Shown: positions 16,239 through 22,986 of the stretch, piece by piece
Position numbering within the stretch: position 1 is the stretch's first letter
How the letters are laid out: each line of letters opens with the position of its first letter
Origin: Acidimicrobiaceae bacterium
GTDB lineage: Bacteria > Actinomycetota > Acidimicrobiia > Acidimicrobiales > Ilumatobacteraceae
DNA length: 64,000 bases
Direction: 5' to 3'
Assembly: GCA_016722025.1 (NCBI GenBank)
Contig: JADKGZ010000010.1
Coordinates: 62,001 to 126,000 of the forward strand
Notes under the pieces: model-generated
What the model saw: the letters and a program-made list of their open reading frames with translations, nothing else
What the model was told of the DNA's origin: nothing
The model's database searches: none
Translations under genes and position numbers: made by a program

Positions 16239-16330
16239 GCGGCGCAGCCCTTGCGGGGCGCGACACCCGTGTGACGAATCACTCGGTCGGTCTCTCGACC
16301 GAGGCGAACAATAGGCACACAACAGGTGAT
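16239..16330 (-). ncRNA. Structured leader region before the terminator hairpin (candidate riboswitch or attenuator)
   Basis: Read on the minus strand, the segment holds an 8-bp perfect hairpin CTCGGTCG/CGACCGAG (16303-16282), a GTGA-TTCG-TCAC tetraloop hairpin (16282-16271) stacked on it, and a CGCA/TGCG hairpin, before the terminator. TATTGT (about 16311-16306) could be a -10 element giving a leader of about 110 bases. It does not match the SAM-I, SAM-II, SAM-IV or SAH riboswitch consensus as I know them. An in-frame 69-codon reading frame across it runs through the terminator and is not considered a gene. Confidence 0.35.
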
Positions 16331-16410
16331 GAGAAAAGAGTCACAGCAAGATTTCTTTCGCGGAGGTGAACCTTGCGCGAACAACGGCCGAACGCTGCCG
16401 GCCGGTGGGA

Positions 16411-17202
16411 TCAGTGCTTGCCCAGCTCAGCGCTGCGCGCGGTGGCAGCCATGACGGCTTCCAGGAAGGCGGAACGCACCGCGTGCTCTTCGAGAGCTCG
16501 CACGCCGGCGGCAGTGGTTCCGCCTGGCGAGGTGACCATCGCACGCAGCTGTGCCGGGTCGCCGCGCTGCTGGAGCAGTGCCGCTGAACCGACGAACAAC
16601 TGACCGACCAGGGCCTCGCTGTTGGCCCGGCTGAGCCCGGCGAGCACACCGGCGTCGATGAGCGCTTCGGCGACCAGGAACAGGTACGCCGGCCCGCTGC
16701 CGGCCAGCCCGGTGACGGCATCGAGCTGCGACTCGGGCACGCGCACCACACTGCCCACCGACCCGAGGATGCTCTCGGCCCACGCCAGGTCGGCATCGCC
16801 GGCGGTGAGCCCACCGCAGATGGCGGCAGCACCTTGGCCCACCAGCGCAGGGGTGTTGGGCATCGCGCGTACGACAGCCACCTCGGGGCCGGCCGCGTCT
16901 TGCAGCGCCGCAATGGCGATGCCGGCGGCGATGCTGAGCAACCTGGTGGCCCCGGCGTTCGCGGCCGCGCCACATGCGGCCGCCACGTCGTAGGGCTTCA
17001 CCGCGATGAGCGCTGCCTCACACGGCGGCGTCTCGTCGACGACGGTGACGCCGGGGAACATCTCACGCAATTGGTCGGCACGTGCTGTCAGCACCTCCAC
17101 CACGGCCAGATCGGCCGCGGCCCAACCCGAGTGCAGCAGGCCCCCCACCAACGCAGCCCCCATGTTGCCGCCACCCACCACTGCCAACCGGTACGTCGTC
17201 AT
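16411..17202 (-). CDS. proC: Pyrroline-5-carboxylate reductase
   Basis: Last step of proline synthesis, reducing pyrroline-5-carboxylate with NAD(P)H. The 263-residue protein starts with a Rossmann motif LAVVGGGNMGAALVGGLL and carries the family motif AVTGLAGSGPAYLFLVAEAL followed by SPGGTTAAGVRALEE, the substrate-binding region. ATG start at 17202. It stands alone on the minus strand between the ybjN-like gene and the SAM hydrolase leader. Confidence 0.93.
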   Translation of the reverse strand: MTTYRLAVVGGGNMGAALVGGLLHSGWAAADLAVVEVLTARADQLREMFPGVTVVDETPPCEAALIAVKPYDVAAACGAAANAGATRLLSIAAGIAIAALQDAAGPEVAVVRAMPNTPALVGQGAAAICGGLTAGDADLAWAESILGSVGSVVRVPESQLDAVTGLAGSGPAYLFLVAEALIDAGVLAGLSRANSEALVGQLFVGSAALLQQRGDPAQLRAMVTSPGGTTAAGVRALEEHAVRSAFLEAVMAATARSAELGKH

Positions 17203-17349
17203 CGCGCCAGGCTACGCGGCCCAGCGCACTCGCTCGGCGGCCGATGCCGACGGCGGCGACTCGATCGAGCGGCATGACATCGGTGGTCGGCAGCCGCACC
17301 AGTCGCGAGAGCCGCGCCTGTCGGTCCGGCTGCGTGACGGCGGCGTGCA

Positions 17350-17392
17350 CCGGGTGGGTGACACGACTTCCCCGAAGAGGCCACCCACCCGG
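17350..17392. terminator. 11-bp inverted repeat downstream of the ybjN-like gene
   Basis: CCGGGTGGGTG (17350-17360) and CACCCACCCGG (17382-17392) pair perfectly, with a small CTTC/GAAG hairpin in the 21-base loop. It lies 41 bases past the stop of the minus-strand gene ending at 17433 and before proC. There is no T-tract, so a factor-assisted terminator or RNA-stability element is the best guess. Confidence 0.4.
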
Positions 17393-17432
17393 CACCAGTA
17401 CTGGGCACGGCCGGCAGGCGGGATCGGCAGAA

Positions 17433-17897
17433 TCAGGCGAACTTGCTGGCGAACGCCAGCCGCACGAGCGATGGGAACGCCTGCTCGGTGTAGCTGTAGA
17501 GCGAGCCGATGATGCGGTCGAGCTCGGCCTCGTCGAGCCAGGCGAGCGGCATCTCGCCGCGCAGGAACAGCGCATCCTCGACGCCGATGGCGAAGTGCGC
17601 GCCGACCAGCCGGTCGTTGCGGCGCAACGCCATCTCGTACACCGCGGCCACGTTCTCCTGCGGTGCCGGCAGCACGTAGGCCTCGTAGCGCAGCGTGCGT
17701 TGGCCCAGCGTGAGCCAGATGGTGATGTGCTCCTTCTCGTCGCCGCGCAGGCGCACGTACCACCGTGGTTCCGGCTCGCCCGCGGCGCCACGGTCGATGG
17801 CCTCACACGTCGGGTTGCCGGCGGCGAAGCCGGCGAGCCAGGCCGAGATCGACACCTCGAACTCGTGCAGCGAAGGTGGCAGGTGGTAGTCGGTCAC
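17433..17897 (-). CDS. YbjN-domain protein next to mshA
   Basis: The protein has 154 residues starting at GTG 17897 behind GGTGAG; the longer open frame upstream is the mshA region in another frame. YbjN proteins have a type III secretion chaperone-like fold and no known enzymatic role. The call rests on the pattern EPRWYVRLRGDEKEHITIWLTLGQRTLRYEAYVLPAP and ALRRNDRLVGAHFAIGVEDALFLRG, and on its place directly after mshA, the same neighbour as in mycobacteria. The gap to the mshA stop is 43 bases, so co-transcription is likely. Confidence 0.7.
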   Translation of the reverse strand: MTDYHLPPSLHEFEVSISAWLAGFAAGNPTCEAIDRGAAGEPEPRWYVRLRGDEKEHITIWLTLGQRTLRYEAYVLPAPQENVAAVYEMALRRNDRLVGAHFAIGVEDALFLRGEMPLAWLDEAELDRIIGSLYSYTEQAFPSLVRLAFASKFA

Positions 17898-17940
17898 GCG
17901 TTGCTCACCGGGTCGTCGCTCGGGGCCGTCGCTGCCGGGT

Positions 17941-19188
17941 TCACGAGCAGGCGACCAGCTCGCGCGCACACAGGTCGGTGTACAACCGGCGTAGGCGGGC
18001 GGCGGCGAAGCCCCACGTGTACCGCTTCGCGCGTTCCGCGCCGCGTTGGCCCAGCGCTGCGGCGTGCGCCGGATGGTCGACGATCTCGCGCACGTAGTGA
18101 GCGAAGAGCGTCGGGTCGCGATCGGGCACCAGGTACCCGGTCTCGCCGTGATCGACAAGCGTGAGCAGGCCACCGACCCCGGCTGCCACCACCGGGATGC
18201 CACACGCCGAGGCCTCGAGGGCCACCAGACCGAAGCTCTCGCTGCGACTGGGCACGACCACCACGTCAGCGGCGCGATAGTACGTGCTGAGGATGTGGTG
18301 AGGTTGCGGGGGCACGAAGCGCACCTGGTCGCGCACGCCCAGTTCGTCGATCAGCGCGTGCAGCGACGCCACCTCGCTGTCGCCCGCGTCGCCGCTGGCG
18401 CCACCGACGACGAGCAGCAGTGCATCCGGGCGCCGCAGTTGAGCAAGCGCTCGCACTGCGATGTCGGGGGCCTTCAGCGGCTGGATGCGGCCCACGAACA
18501 GCAGCACCGGGGCATTCATCGGCAGGTCGAGGGCACGGCGGGCGCCGCTGCGCTCGCCGGGTGCGAAGAACGCATGCTCCACGCCCGGGGCAACGATCTC
18601 GATGCGACCCTTCGGGTTGCCGTACAGCCGGCGGAACTGGCTCTCCTCCTCGGTGCAGCTGACGCAGATGGCGTCGGCGCAGGCGATGATCTCCTGTTCG
18701 GCACGATGGCGCCACTCCGGCTCCAGGTCGCCGCCTTCCGCCTTCACCTTGGCCAGCGTGTGGAACGTGCTGATGAACGGGATGTCGAGCTCGTGCTTGA
18801 TGCGATGCGCAACCAGGCCGCTGAGGAAGTAGTTGGCATGCACCACGTCGGCGGGCGATTCGTTCTTGAGGTGGTCGATGACACGGTCGCCGAACTCGGT
18901 GAGCACGCTGGGCAGCTGCTCCTTGGCCAGGTCGAAGGGGCCCGCCGGTACGTGCACCACACGATGGCCGGGCTCGACCACCACCACCTCCGGCTGGTCG
19001 GCGCTGGTGCGGCGAGTGAAGGTGGTGCACTCCACGCCGGCTTGCGCCAGCGCCGAGACCAGCTCGCGCACGTACACGTTCATGCCGCCACTGTCGCCCG
19101 AGCCCGGTTGGGCCAGCGGGGAGGTGTGGAGTGAGAGCACTGCGGCGCGTTGCACGACGGCGTGAAACACTATCCGTCCGGTCGACAT
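17941..19188 (-). CDS. mshA: D-inositol-3-phosphate glycosyltransferase MshA (mycothiol synthesis)
   Basis: GT4 enzyme joining UDP-GlcNAc to inositol-3-phosphate, the first step of mycothiol synthesis. The MshA-specific N-terminus VLSLHTSPLAQPGSGDSGG is present, then FVGRIQPLKAPDIAVRAL and the nucleotide-sugar motif SRSESFGLVALEASACGIPVVA. About 415 residues from the ATG at 19188; a GTG at 19155 would put the start closer to the conserved block, and the frame stays open to 19269. No clear ribosome-binding site decides it. Divergent from nhaA. This is strong evidence for an actinobacterial host. Confidence 0.92.
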   Translation of the reverse strand: MSTGRIVFHAVVQRAAVLSLHTSPLAQPGSGDSGGMNVYVRELVSALAQAGVECTTFTRRTSADQPEVVVVEPGHRVVHVPAGPFDLAKEQLPSVLTEFGDRVIDHLKNESPADVVHANYFLSGLVAHRIKHELDIPFISTFHTLAKVKAEGGDLEPEWRHRAEQEIIACADAICVSCTEEESQFRRLYGNPKGRIEIVAPGVEHAFFAPGERSGARRALDLPMNAPVLLFVGRIQPLKAPDIAVRALAQLRRPDALLLVVGGASGDAGDSEVASLHALIDELGVRDQVRFVPPQPHHILSTYYRAADVVVVPSRSESFGLVALEASACGIPVVAAGVGGLLTLVDHGETGYLVPDRDPTLFAHYVREIVDHPAHAAALGQRGAERAKRYTWGFAAARLRRLYTDLCARELVACS

Positions 19189-19245
19189 TCCGGAACCGGA
19201 CGGTCTTCCACTGCCGGCGCCGAACGGCCATGGCAGACTCGGCGG

Positions 19246-20700
19246 GTGAAACTGCCCCGCAAGAAGCAATCACCGCTGGTCCGGGCGCTCGCGCCGCTAC
19301 GCGACTTCCTGCACACCGAGGCCGCCGGTGGCGCGCTGCTGGTGGCGGCGGCGATCACCGCGCTGGTGTGGGCCAACTCGCCGTGGTCCGCGTCGTACGA
19401 CAACCTGTGGAGCAGCACCGCCACCGTCGAGATCGCCGGGCACGGCTTGTCACTCGATCTGCGCCATTGGGTGAACGACGGGCTGATGGCCATCTTCTTC
19501 CTGATCGTCGGCCTCGAGATCAAGCGCGAGGTCACCAACGGTCATCTCGCCGGTCGCCGGGCGGCGGCCCTGCCGGTGGCCGCAGCCGTGGGTGGCATGG
19601 TGGTACCTGCGCTGCTGTACCTGGCCATCGCCGGCGGCACCGAGGCCAGGGGCTGGGGCGTGCCGATGGCCACCGACATCGCCTTGGCCGTGGGAGTGCT
19701 CGCGTTGGCCGGCAGCGGCGTGCCCGCCACGCTGCGCGCCTTCCTGCTGGGCCTCGCCGTGGTCGACGACATCGGCGCCATCGTGGTGATCGCGGTCTTC
19801 TACTCCGAGGGCGTCTCGTTCGCCTGGCTGATGGTTGCCGCCGCGTCGTTGGCGCTCATCTTGGCGGTGCGCCACTGGGGCGTCTCGCAGACATCGGTGT
19901 ACGTGGTGCTGGGTGTCACGATGTGGTTCGCCCTGCACGAGGCAGGGGTGCACCCCACGCTCGCCGGCGTGGTCTGTGGCCTCCTCACCCCGGTGGTGCC
20001 CCGCCAGACCACCGACCTTGTCGACGCCGAGGAGCTGGCCGACCTGACCGACATCGAGCATGCTCGGGCCACGATGGAGATCGCTCGCAACAGCGTCAGC
20101 ACCGTCGAGTGGCTGGAGCACCTGCTGCACCCGTGGACCAGCTACCTCATCGTGCCGGTCTTCGCGCTCGCCAACTCCGGAATCGAAGTCAGCACCGACA
20201 GCCTGCGCAGTGCGTTCGAGTCACCGATCATGTGGGGTGTGCTCGTCGGTCTGCTGGTGGGCAAGCCGCTGGGCGTGATGCTGGCCGTGAAGCTCGCCAC
20301 CCGCACCGACATCGCCGACCGGCCCGAGGGCACCACCACCCGCCAGCAGTTGGGTGCCGGTCACGCGGCCGGCATCGGCTTCACGGTCGCGATCTTCATC
20401 GCCGAGCTGGCGTTCACCGACGAGACCCAGCAGGCCGATGCGAAGATGGCCATCCTCGTCGCCTCGTTGGCCAGTGGGCTGTTGGCCTTCTTCGTGCTCC
20501 GCTCACGACGAGCGCCCCTCGACATGTCGCGCGAGGTGCCAACACCGGCCCCGGCTGAAGGACCCGGCCGGCTCACTTGCGCGTGTGACCGACGAAGCTC
20601 TCGTACACGTTCAGCAGCGCCTGCTGCTGCTCTTGCGTCAGCACCGGGTCGGCGGCGATGGCCTCGCGCACACCGCGGGCCGATGCATCGGGGCTCATGA
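19246..20700 (+). CDS. nhaA: Na+/H+ antiporter NhaA
   Basis: Membrane antiporter exchanging Na+ (or Li+) for protons. The GTG at 19246 starts 484 residues with about 12 hydrophobic segments. The hallmarks are HWVNDGLMAIFFLIVGLEIKRE and the ion-binding pair of Asp in LAVVDDIGAIVVIAVFY, preceded by GWGVPMATDIALAVGV. The last about 42 residues are polar, not family-like, and overlap the convergent XRE gene by 128 bases, so the tail beyond the last helix is probably non-essential. Divergent from mshA. Confidence 0.92.
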   Translation: MKLPRKKQSPLVRALAPLRDFLHTEAAGGALLVAAAITALVWANSPWSASYDNLWSSTATVEIAGHGLSLDLRHWVNDGLMAIFFLIVGLEIKREVTNGHLAGRRAAALPVAAAVGGMVVPALLYLAIAGGTEARGWGVPMATDIALAVGVLALAGSGVPATLRAFLLGLAVVDDIGAIVVIAVFYSEGVSFAWLMVAAASLALILAVRHWGVSQTSVYVVLGVTMWFALHEAGVHPTLAGVVCGLLTPVVPRQTTDLVDAEELADLTDIEHARATMEIARNSVSTVEWLEHLLHPWTSYLIVPVFALANSGIEVSTDSLRSAFESPIMWGVLVGLLVGKPLGVMLAVKLATRTDIADRPEGTTTRQQLGAGHAAGIGFTVAIFIAELAFTDETQQADAKMAILVASLASGLLAFFVLRSRRAPLDMSREVPTPAPAEGPGRLTCACDRRSSRTRSAAPAAALASAPGRRRWPRAHRGPMHRGS

Positions 20701-20935
20701 AGCCGGCCCGCTCGTACAGCGTCTCGGCGCTGATCTGCAGCGCCTTGGCGATCTGCTGCAGGATCTCGGCCGACGGCTTGCGCAGGCCACGCTCGATCTG
20801 CGACAGGTACGGATTGCTGATCTCGGCCACCTCGGCCAGCCGGCGCACGCTCATGCGCGCCACCTCGCGCTGGCTGCGAATGAAGTCGCCGACATCGGCA
20901 AGCCGCTTGTCGAGCTCCTCGCGCACGTCGGGCAT
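20573..20935 (-). CDS. XRE-family helix-turn-helix regulator
   Basis: The protein has 120 residues. The HTH is MSVRRLAEVAEISNPYLSQIERGLRKPSAEI, a textbook XRE domain ending in LSQIERG; a helical C-terminus follows (VLTQEQQQALLNVYESFVG). The ATG at 20935 matches the family start. It lies 13 bases after rsiG on the same strand, so it probably forms a moaD-rsiG-xre operon. Its targets are unknown. Confidence 0.85.
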   Translation of the reverse strand: MPDVREELDKRLADVGDFIRSQREVARMSVRRLAEVAEISNPYLSQIERGLRKPSAEILQQIAKALQISAETLYERAGFMSPDASARGVREAIAADPVLTQEQQQALLNVYESFVGHTRK

Positions 20936-20948
20936 GGTGGTGGGCTGC

Positions 20949-21458
20949 TCAGTCGTCGGCGAGCAAGCCGTCGACGTCGGCCTCGCCATCGCGGTAGCGG
21001 CGCACCAGCTCGGCGCTGAGCGCATCGATGCGCACGAACAGCTCCTTGCGCTCGTGTGAGCGCAACTGCTCGAACTCGTGCAAGCGGGCGACGTACGCAG
21101 CGAGCTCCTCGGGGTTCATCGAGGGCAGGTCGGTGCTGCCGGCTTCGTCGCAGAGCTCCTCCAACGCCAGCGCCATGTGATGGTCGCTGAAGTCGTCGGC
21201 CGGGCGCGGGGGCCGCGCCGGGCCACCGATGAGGTGGGTGCCGAGGATCGCCGGCAACTCGCCGGTGATGTTCTTCTCGTCGCCGGCAGCGCGGTGGTGC
21301 ATCTCGGCGCGCACCAGATCGAGCCGTGCTTGCGCCAACCTGCGCACGTAGCTGATGGCGTCGTCCTCGTGCTGCAGTTGCGAACGCAGCGCGCGCAGCT
21401 GGGCCAGCGGCAGCGTGCTGGGCTCGAGCTCGCCGGCATCGGGCATTGGCGTACTCAT
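20949..21458 (-). CDS. rsiG: RsiG/AmfC-type c-di-GMP-dependent anti-sigma factor
   Basis: In Streptomyces, RsiG holds the sigma factor WhiG when armed with c-di-GMP, bound through E(X)3S(X)2R(X)3Q(X)3D repeats on two coiled-coil helices. This 169-residue protein shows both. Helix 1 has S36-R39-Q43-D47 with Asp32 at the Glu position; helix 2 has E130-S134-R137-F141-D145, with Phe replacing Gln. The conserved NPEELAAYVARLHEFE segment also fits. The start is the ATG at 21458 behind a perfect GGAGGT; it overlaps the moaD stop (ATGA). No WhiG gene is in this window. Binding of c-di-GMP is inferred from the signature. Confidence 0.8.
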   Translation of the reverse strand: MSTPMPDAGELEPSTLPLAQLRALRSQLQHEDDAISYVRRLAQARLDLVRAEMHHRAAGDEKNITGELPAILGTHLIGGPARPPRPADDFSDHHMALALEELCDEAGSTDLPSMNPEELAAYVARLHEFEQLRSHERKELFVRIDALSAELVRRYRDGEADVDGLLADD

Positions 21459-21697
21459 GTGCAACCTCCACTCACGGGCGGCAGCACCGCCACTTCGTCT
21501 GCGGCGCCCACTGCGGTGTGCGGCTCGGCGGGATCGCCGTTGACCCACACACGGCAACTGGCGAGCACCGCCTGGAACCCTTCGCCATAGGAGGCGACCG
21601 CTGCAGACAGCACGTCGCTCACCGTGGCACCATCGAACTGCGCCTTGCCCGTGCCCGCAGATTCGCGGGCCGCAGCGAAGAGACGAAGCGTGGCCAT
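21455..21697 (-). CDS. MoaD/ThiS-like ubiquitin-fold sulfur-carrier protein
   Basis: An 80-residue beta-grasp protein (MATLRLFAAARESAGTGKAQ; CRVWVNGDPAEPHTAVGAAD; EVAVLPPVSGG). Sulfur carriers end in Gly-Gly; here GG is followed by Cys-Thr because the frame runs into the next gene's ATGA. The two extra residues would need removal, or the protein is not a canonical carrier. The GGA-GGT codons of the di-glycine also form the ribosome-binding site of rsiG. No molybdopterin or thiamine genes are nearby. Divergent from the phosphatase gene. Confidence 0.75.
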   Translation of the reverse strand: MATLRLFAAARESAGTGKAQFDGATVSDVLSAAVASYGEGFQAVLASCRVWVNGDPAEPHTAVGAADEVAVLPPVSGGCT

Positions 21698-21715
21698 GTG
21701 CGCATGGTAGTGGCC

Positions 21716-22384
21716 ATGATCCGTACGGTGACGGCTACCCTCCAGCAAGTGCCGCCAGCAGCCGACCCGACCCACGCCTCGCCGGCCGCGAACGCCGTCA
21801 CCCGCCTGCTCACGTTGCGCCACGGGGAGAGCGAGTGGAACGCGATCGGCCGCTGGCAGGGGCAGGAGGATCCGCCGCTCACCGACGCAGGCATGCTGCA
21901 GGCGGTCGCCGCCGCCGAGTTGTTGGGCACCTTCGATGCCGTGTGGGCCAGCACGCTCCAGCGGGCGGCGTACACCGCGGCCATCATCGCCGAGGCCCTG
22001 GGCATCGGCCCGGTGCAAACAGATCCGTTGCTGATGGAGAACGCGTTCGGGCCCTGGCAGGGCCTCACCATCCACGAGATCGAGCAGGGCTGGCCCGGCT
22101 ACCTTGCCGAACACCGCCGGCCCGAGGGCGCCGAGCAGCCCGAGGAGGTCACCGCTCGCGGCCTTGCCGCGCTGCGCCGCATCGCCGGCCAGCACCCCGG
22201 CGGTGAAGTGCTGGTCGTGACCCACGGTGGGCTGATGCGAACTCTGCGGCGAGCGTTGGGCGGCGACGAGATGCGCTTCACCAACCTCGCCGGCTGCTGG
22301 TTCGACGTGCACCCCGACGGTCGAGTGGAGGCCGGCGAGGCCGTGCACCTGATCGACCCTCAGGCCTTCGGCGACACCCTGTAA
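21716..22384 (+). CDS. Histidine phosphatase family (phosphoglycerate-mutase-like) protein
   Basis: Phosphatase/mutase fold of 222 residues. The phospho-His motif is TLRHGESEWNAIGRWQGQ and the second catalytic His is in LVVTHGGLMRTLRRA. The size and the lack of the long mutase inserts favour a phosphatase over glycolytic phosphoglycerate mutase. ATG at 21716 (another in frame at 21704). The mshA-ybjN-phosphoglycerate mutase neighbourhood also occurs in mycobacteria. Followed after 6 bases by the peptidase gene. Confidence 0.85.
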   Translation: MIRTVTATLQQVPPAADPTHASPAANAVTRLLTLRHGESEWNAIGRWQGQEDPPLTDAGMLQAVAAAELLGTFDAVWASTLQRAAYTAAIIAEALGIGPVQTDPLLMENAFGPWQGLTIHEIEQGWPGYLAEHRRPEGAEQPEEVTARGLAALRRIAGQHPGGEVLVVTHGGLMRTLRRALGGDEMRFTNLAGCWFDVHPDGRVEAGEAVHLIDPQAFGDTL

Positions 22385-22390
22385 CGAACC

Positions 22391-22972
22391 GTGACCGACG
22401 CCTTGCACCTGCCCGGCCTGGGCCCAGAGCCGGAACCTGAACCCCTCGACGGCACGGGGCGCAGCAGCACCACCTTTGCCGTCGAAGTGGTGCGATCCGC
22501 CCGGCGCAAGCGCACCGTGGGTGCGCAACTGCACGCCGGCGTGCTGAAGGTGACCGTGCCCACGTGGATGAGCAGCGCCGAGACGGAGATGTGGACCGAG
22601 AAGATGGCGGCCAGCTTCCGCCGCAAGATGTCGGCCGAACGCATCGACCTCGCCGCTCGCGCCACCACGCTTGCTCGGCGCTACCAGCTGGCACGCGCTC
22701 GCGACATCCGCTGGGCCGACGACATGGTGAGTCGCTGGGGTTCGTGCACGACCACCACCGGTCACATCCGCATCTCCACACGGCTCGCCGCGTTTCCCGA
22801 CTGGGTCATCGACTACGTGATCGTGCACGAGCTGGCTCATCTGGAAGTTGCCGGGCACGGGCCCGACTTCTGGCAGCTGGCGAACCGCTACCCGAAGGCC
22901 GAGCGGGCCATCGGCTACCTGATCGCCAAAGCGGGCGAGGACGACACGGGCACCGACAGCTCCGGGATGTGA
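22391..22972 (+). CDS. YgjP-like (M48/DUF45) metallopeptidase
   Basis: The protein has 193 residues from a GTG start, 6 bases after the phosphatase gene, so it is probably translated from the same message. The zinc motif is VIDYVIVHELAHLEVAGHG (HExxH followed by a third His), preceded by the family block MVSRWGSCTTTTGHIRIS. YgjP-type proteins are small cytosolic zinc peptidases of uncertain substrate. No membrane segment. Confidence 0.85.
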   Translation: MTDALHLPGLGPEPEPEPLDGTGRSSTTFAVEVVRSARRKRTVGAQLHAGVLKVTVPTWMSSAETEMWTEKMAASFRRKMSAERIDLAARATTLARRYQLARARDIRWADDMVSRWGSCTTTTGHIRISTRLAAFPDWVIDYVIVHELAHLEVAGHGPDFWQLANRYPKAERAIGYLIAKAGEDDTGTDSSGM

Positions 22973-22986
22973 GACCGACACGCTGC

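Noticed and set aside
16175..16384. 69-codon minus-strand frame between proC and the SAM hydrolase
   Set aside because: It runs through the hairpin-rich leader and the terminator, with no family similarity; the RNA structure explains the region better.
16175..16410. Known SAM-I, SAM-IV or SAH riboswitch before the SAM hydrolase
   Set aside because: None of the conserved core sequences I know for these classes is present; kept only as an unclassified leader.
19189..19269. Longer N-terminus of MshA starting at 19269
   Set aside because: The extra 27 residues are not family-like and overlap the nhaA start region.
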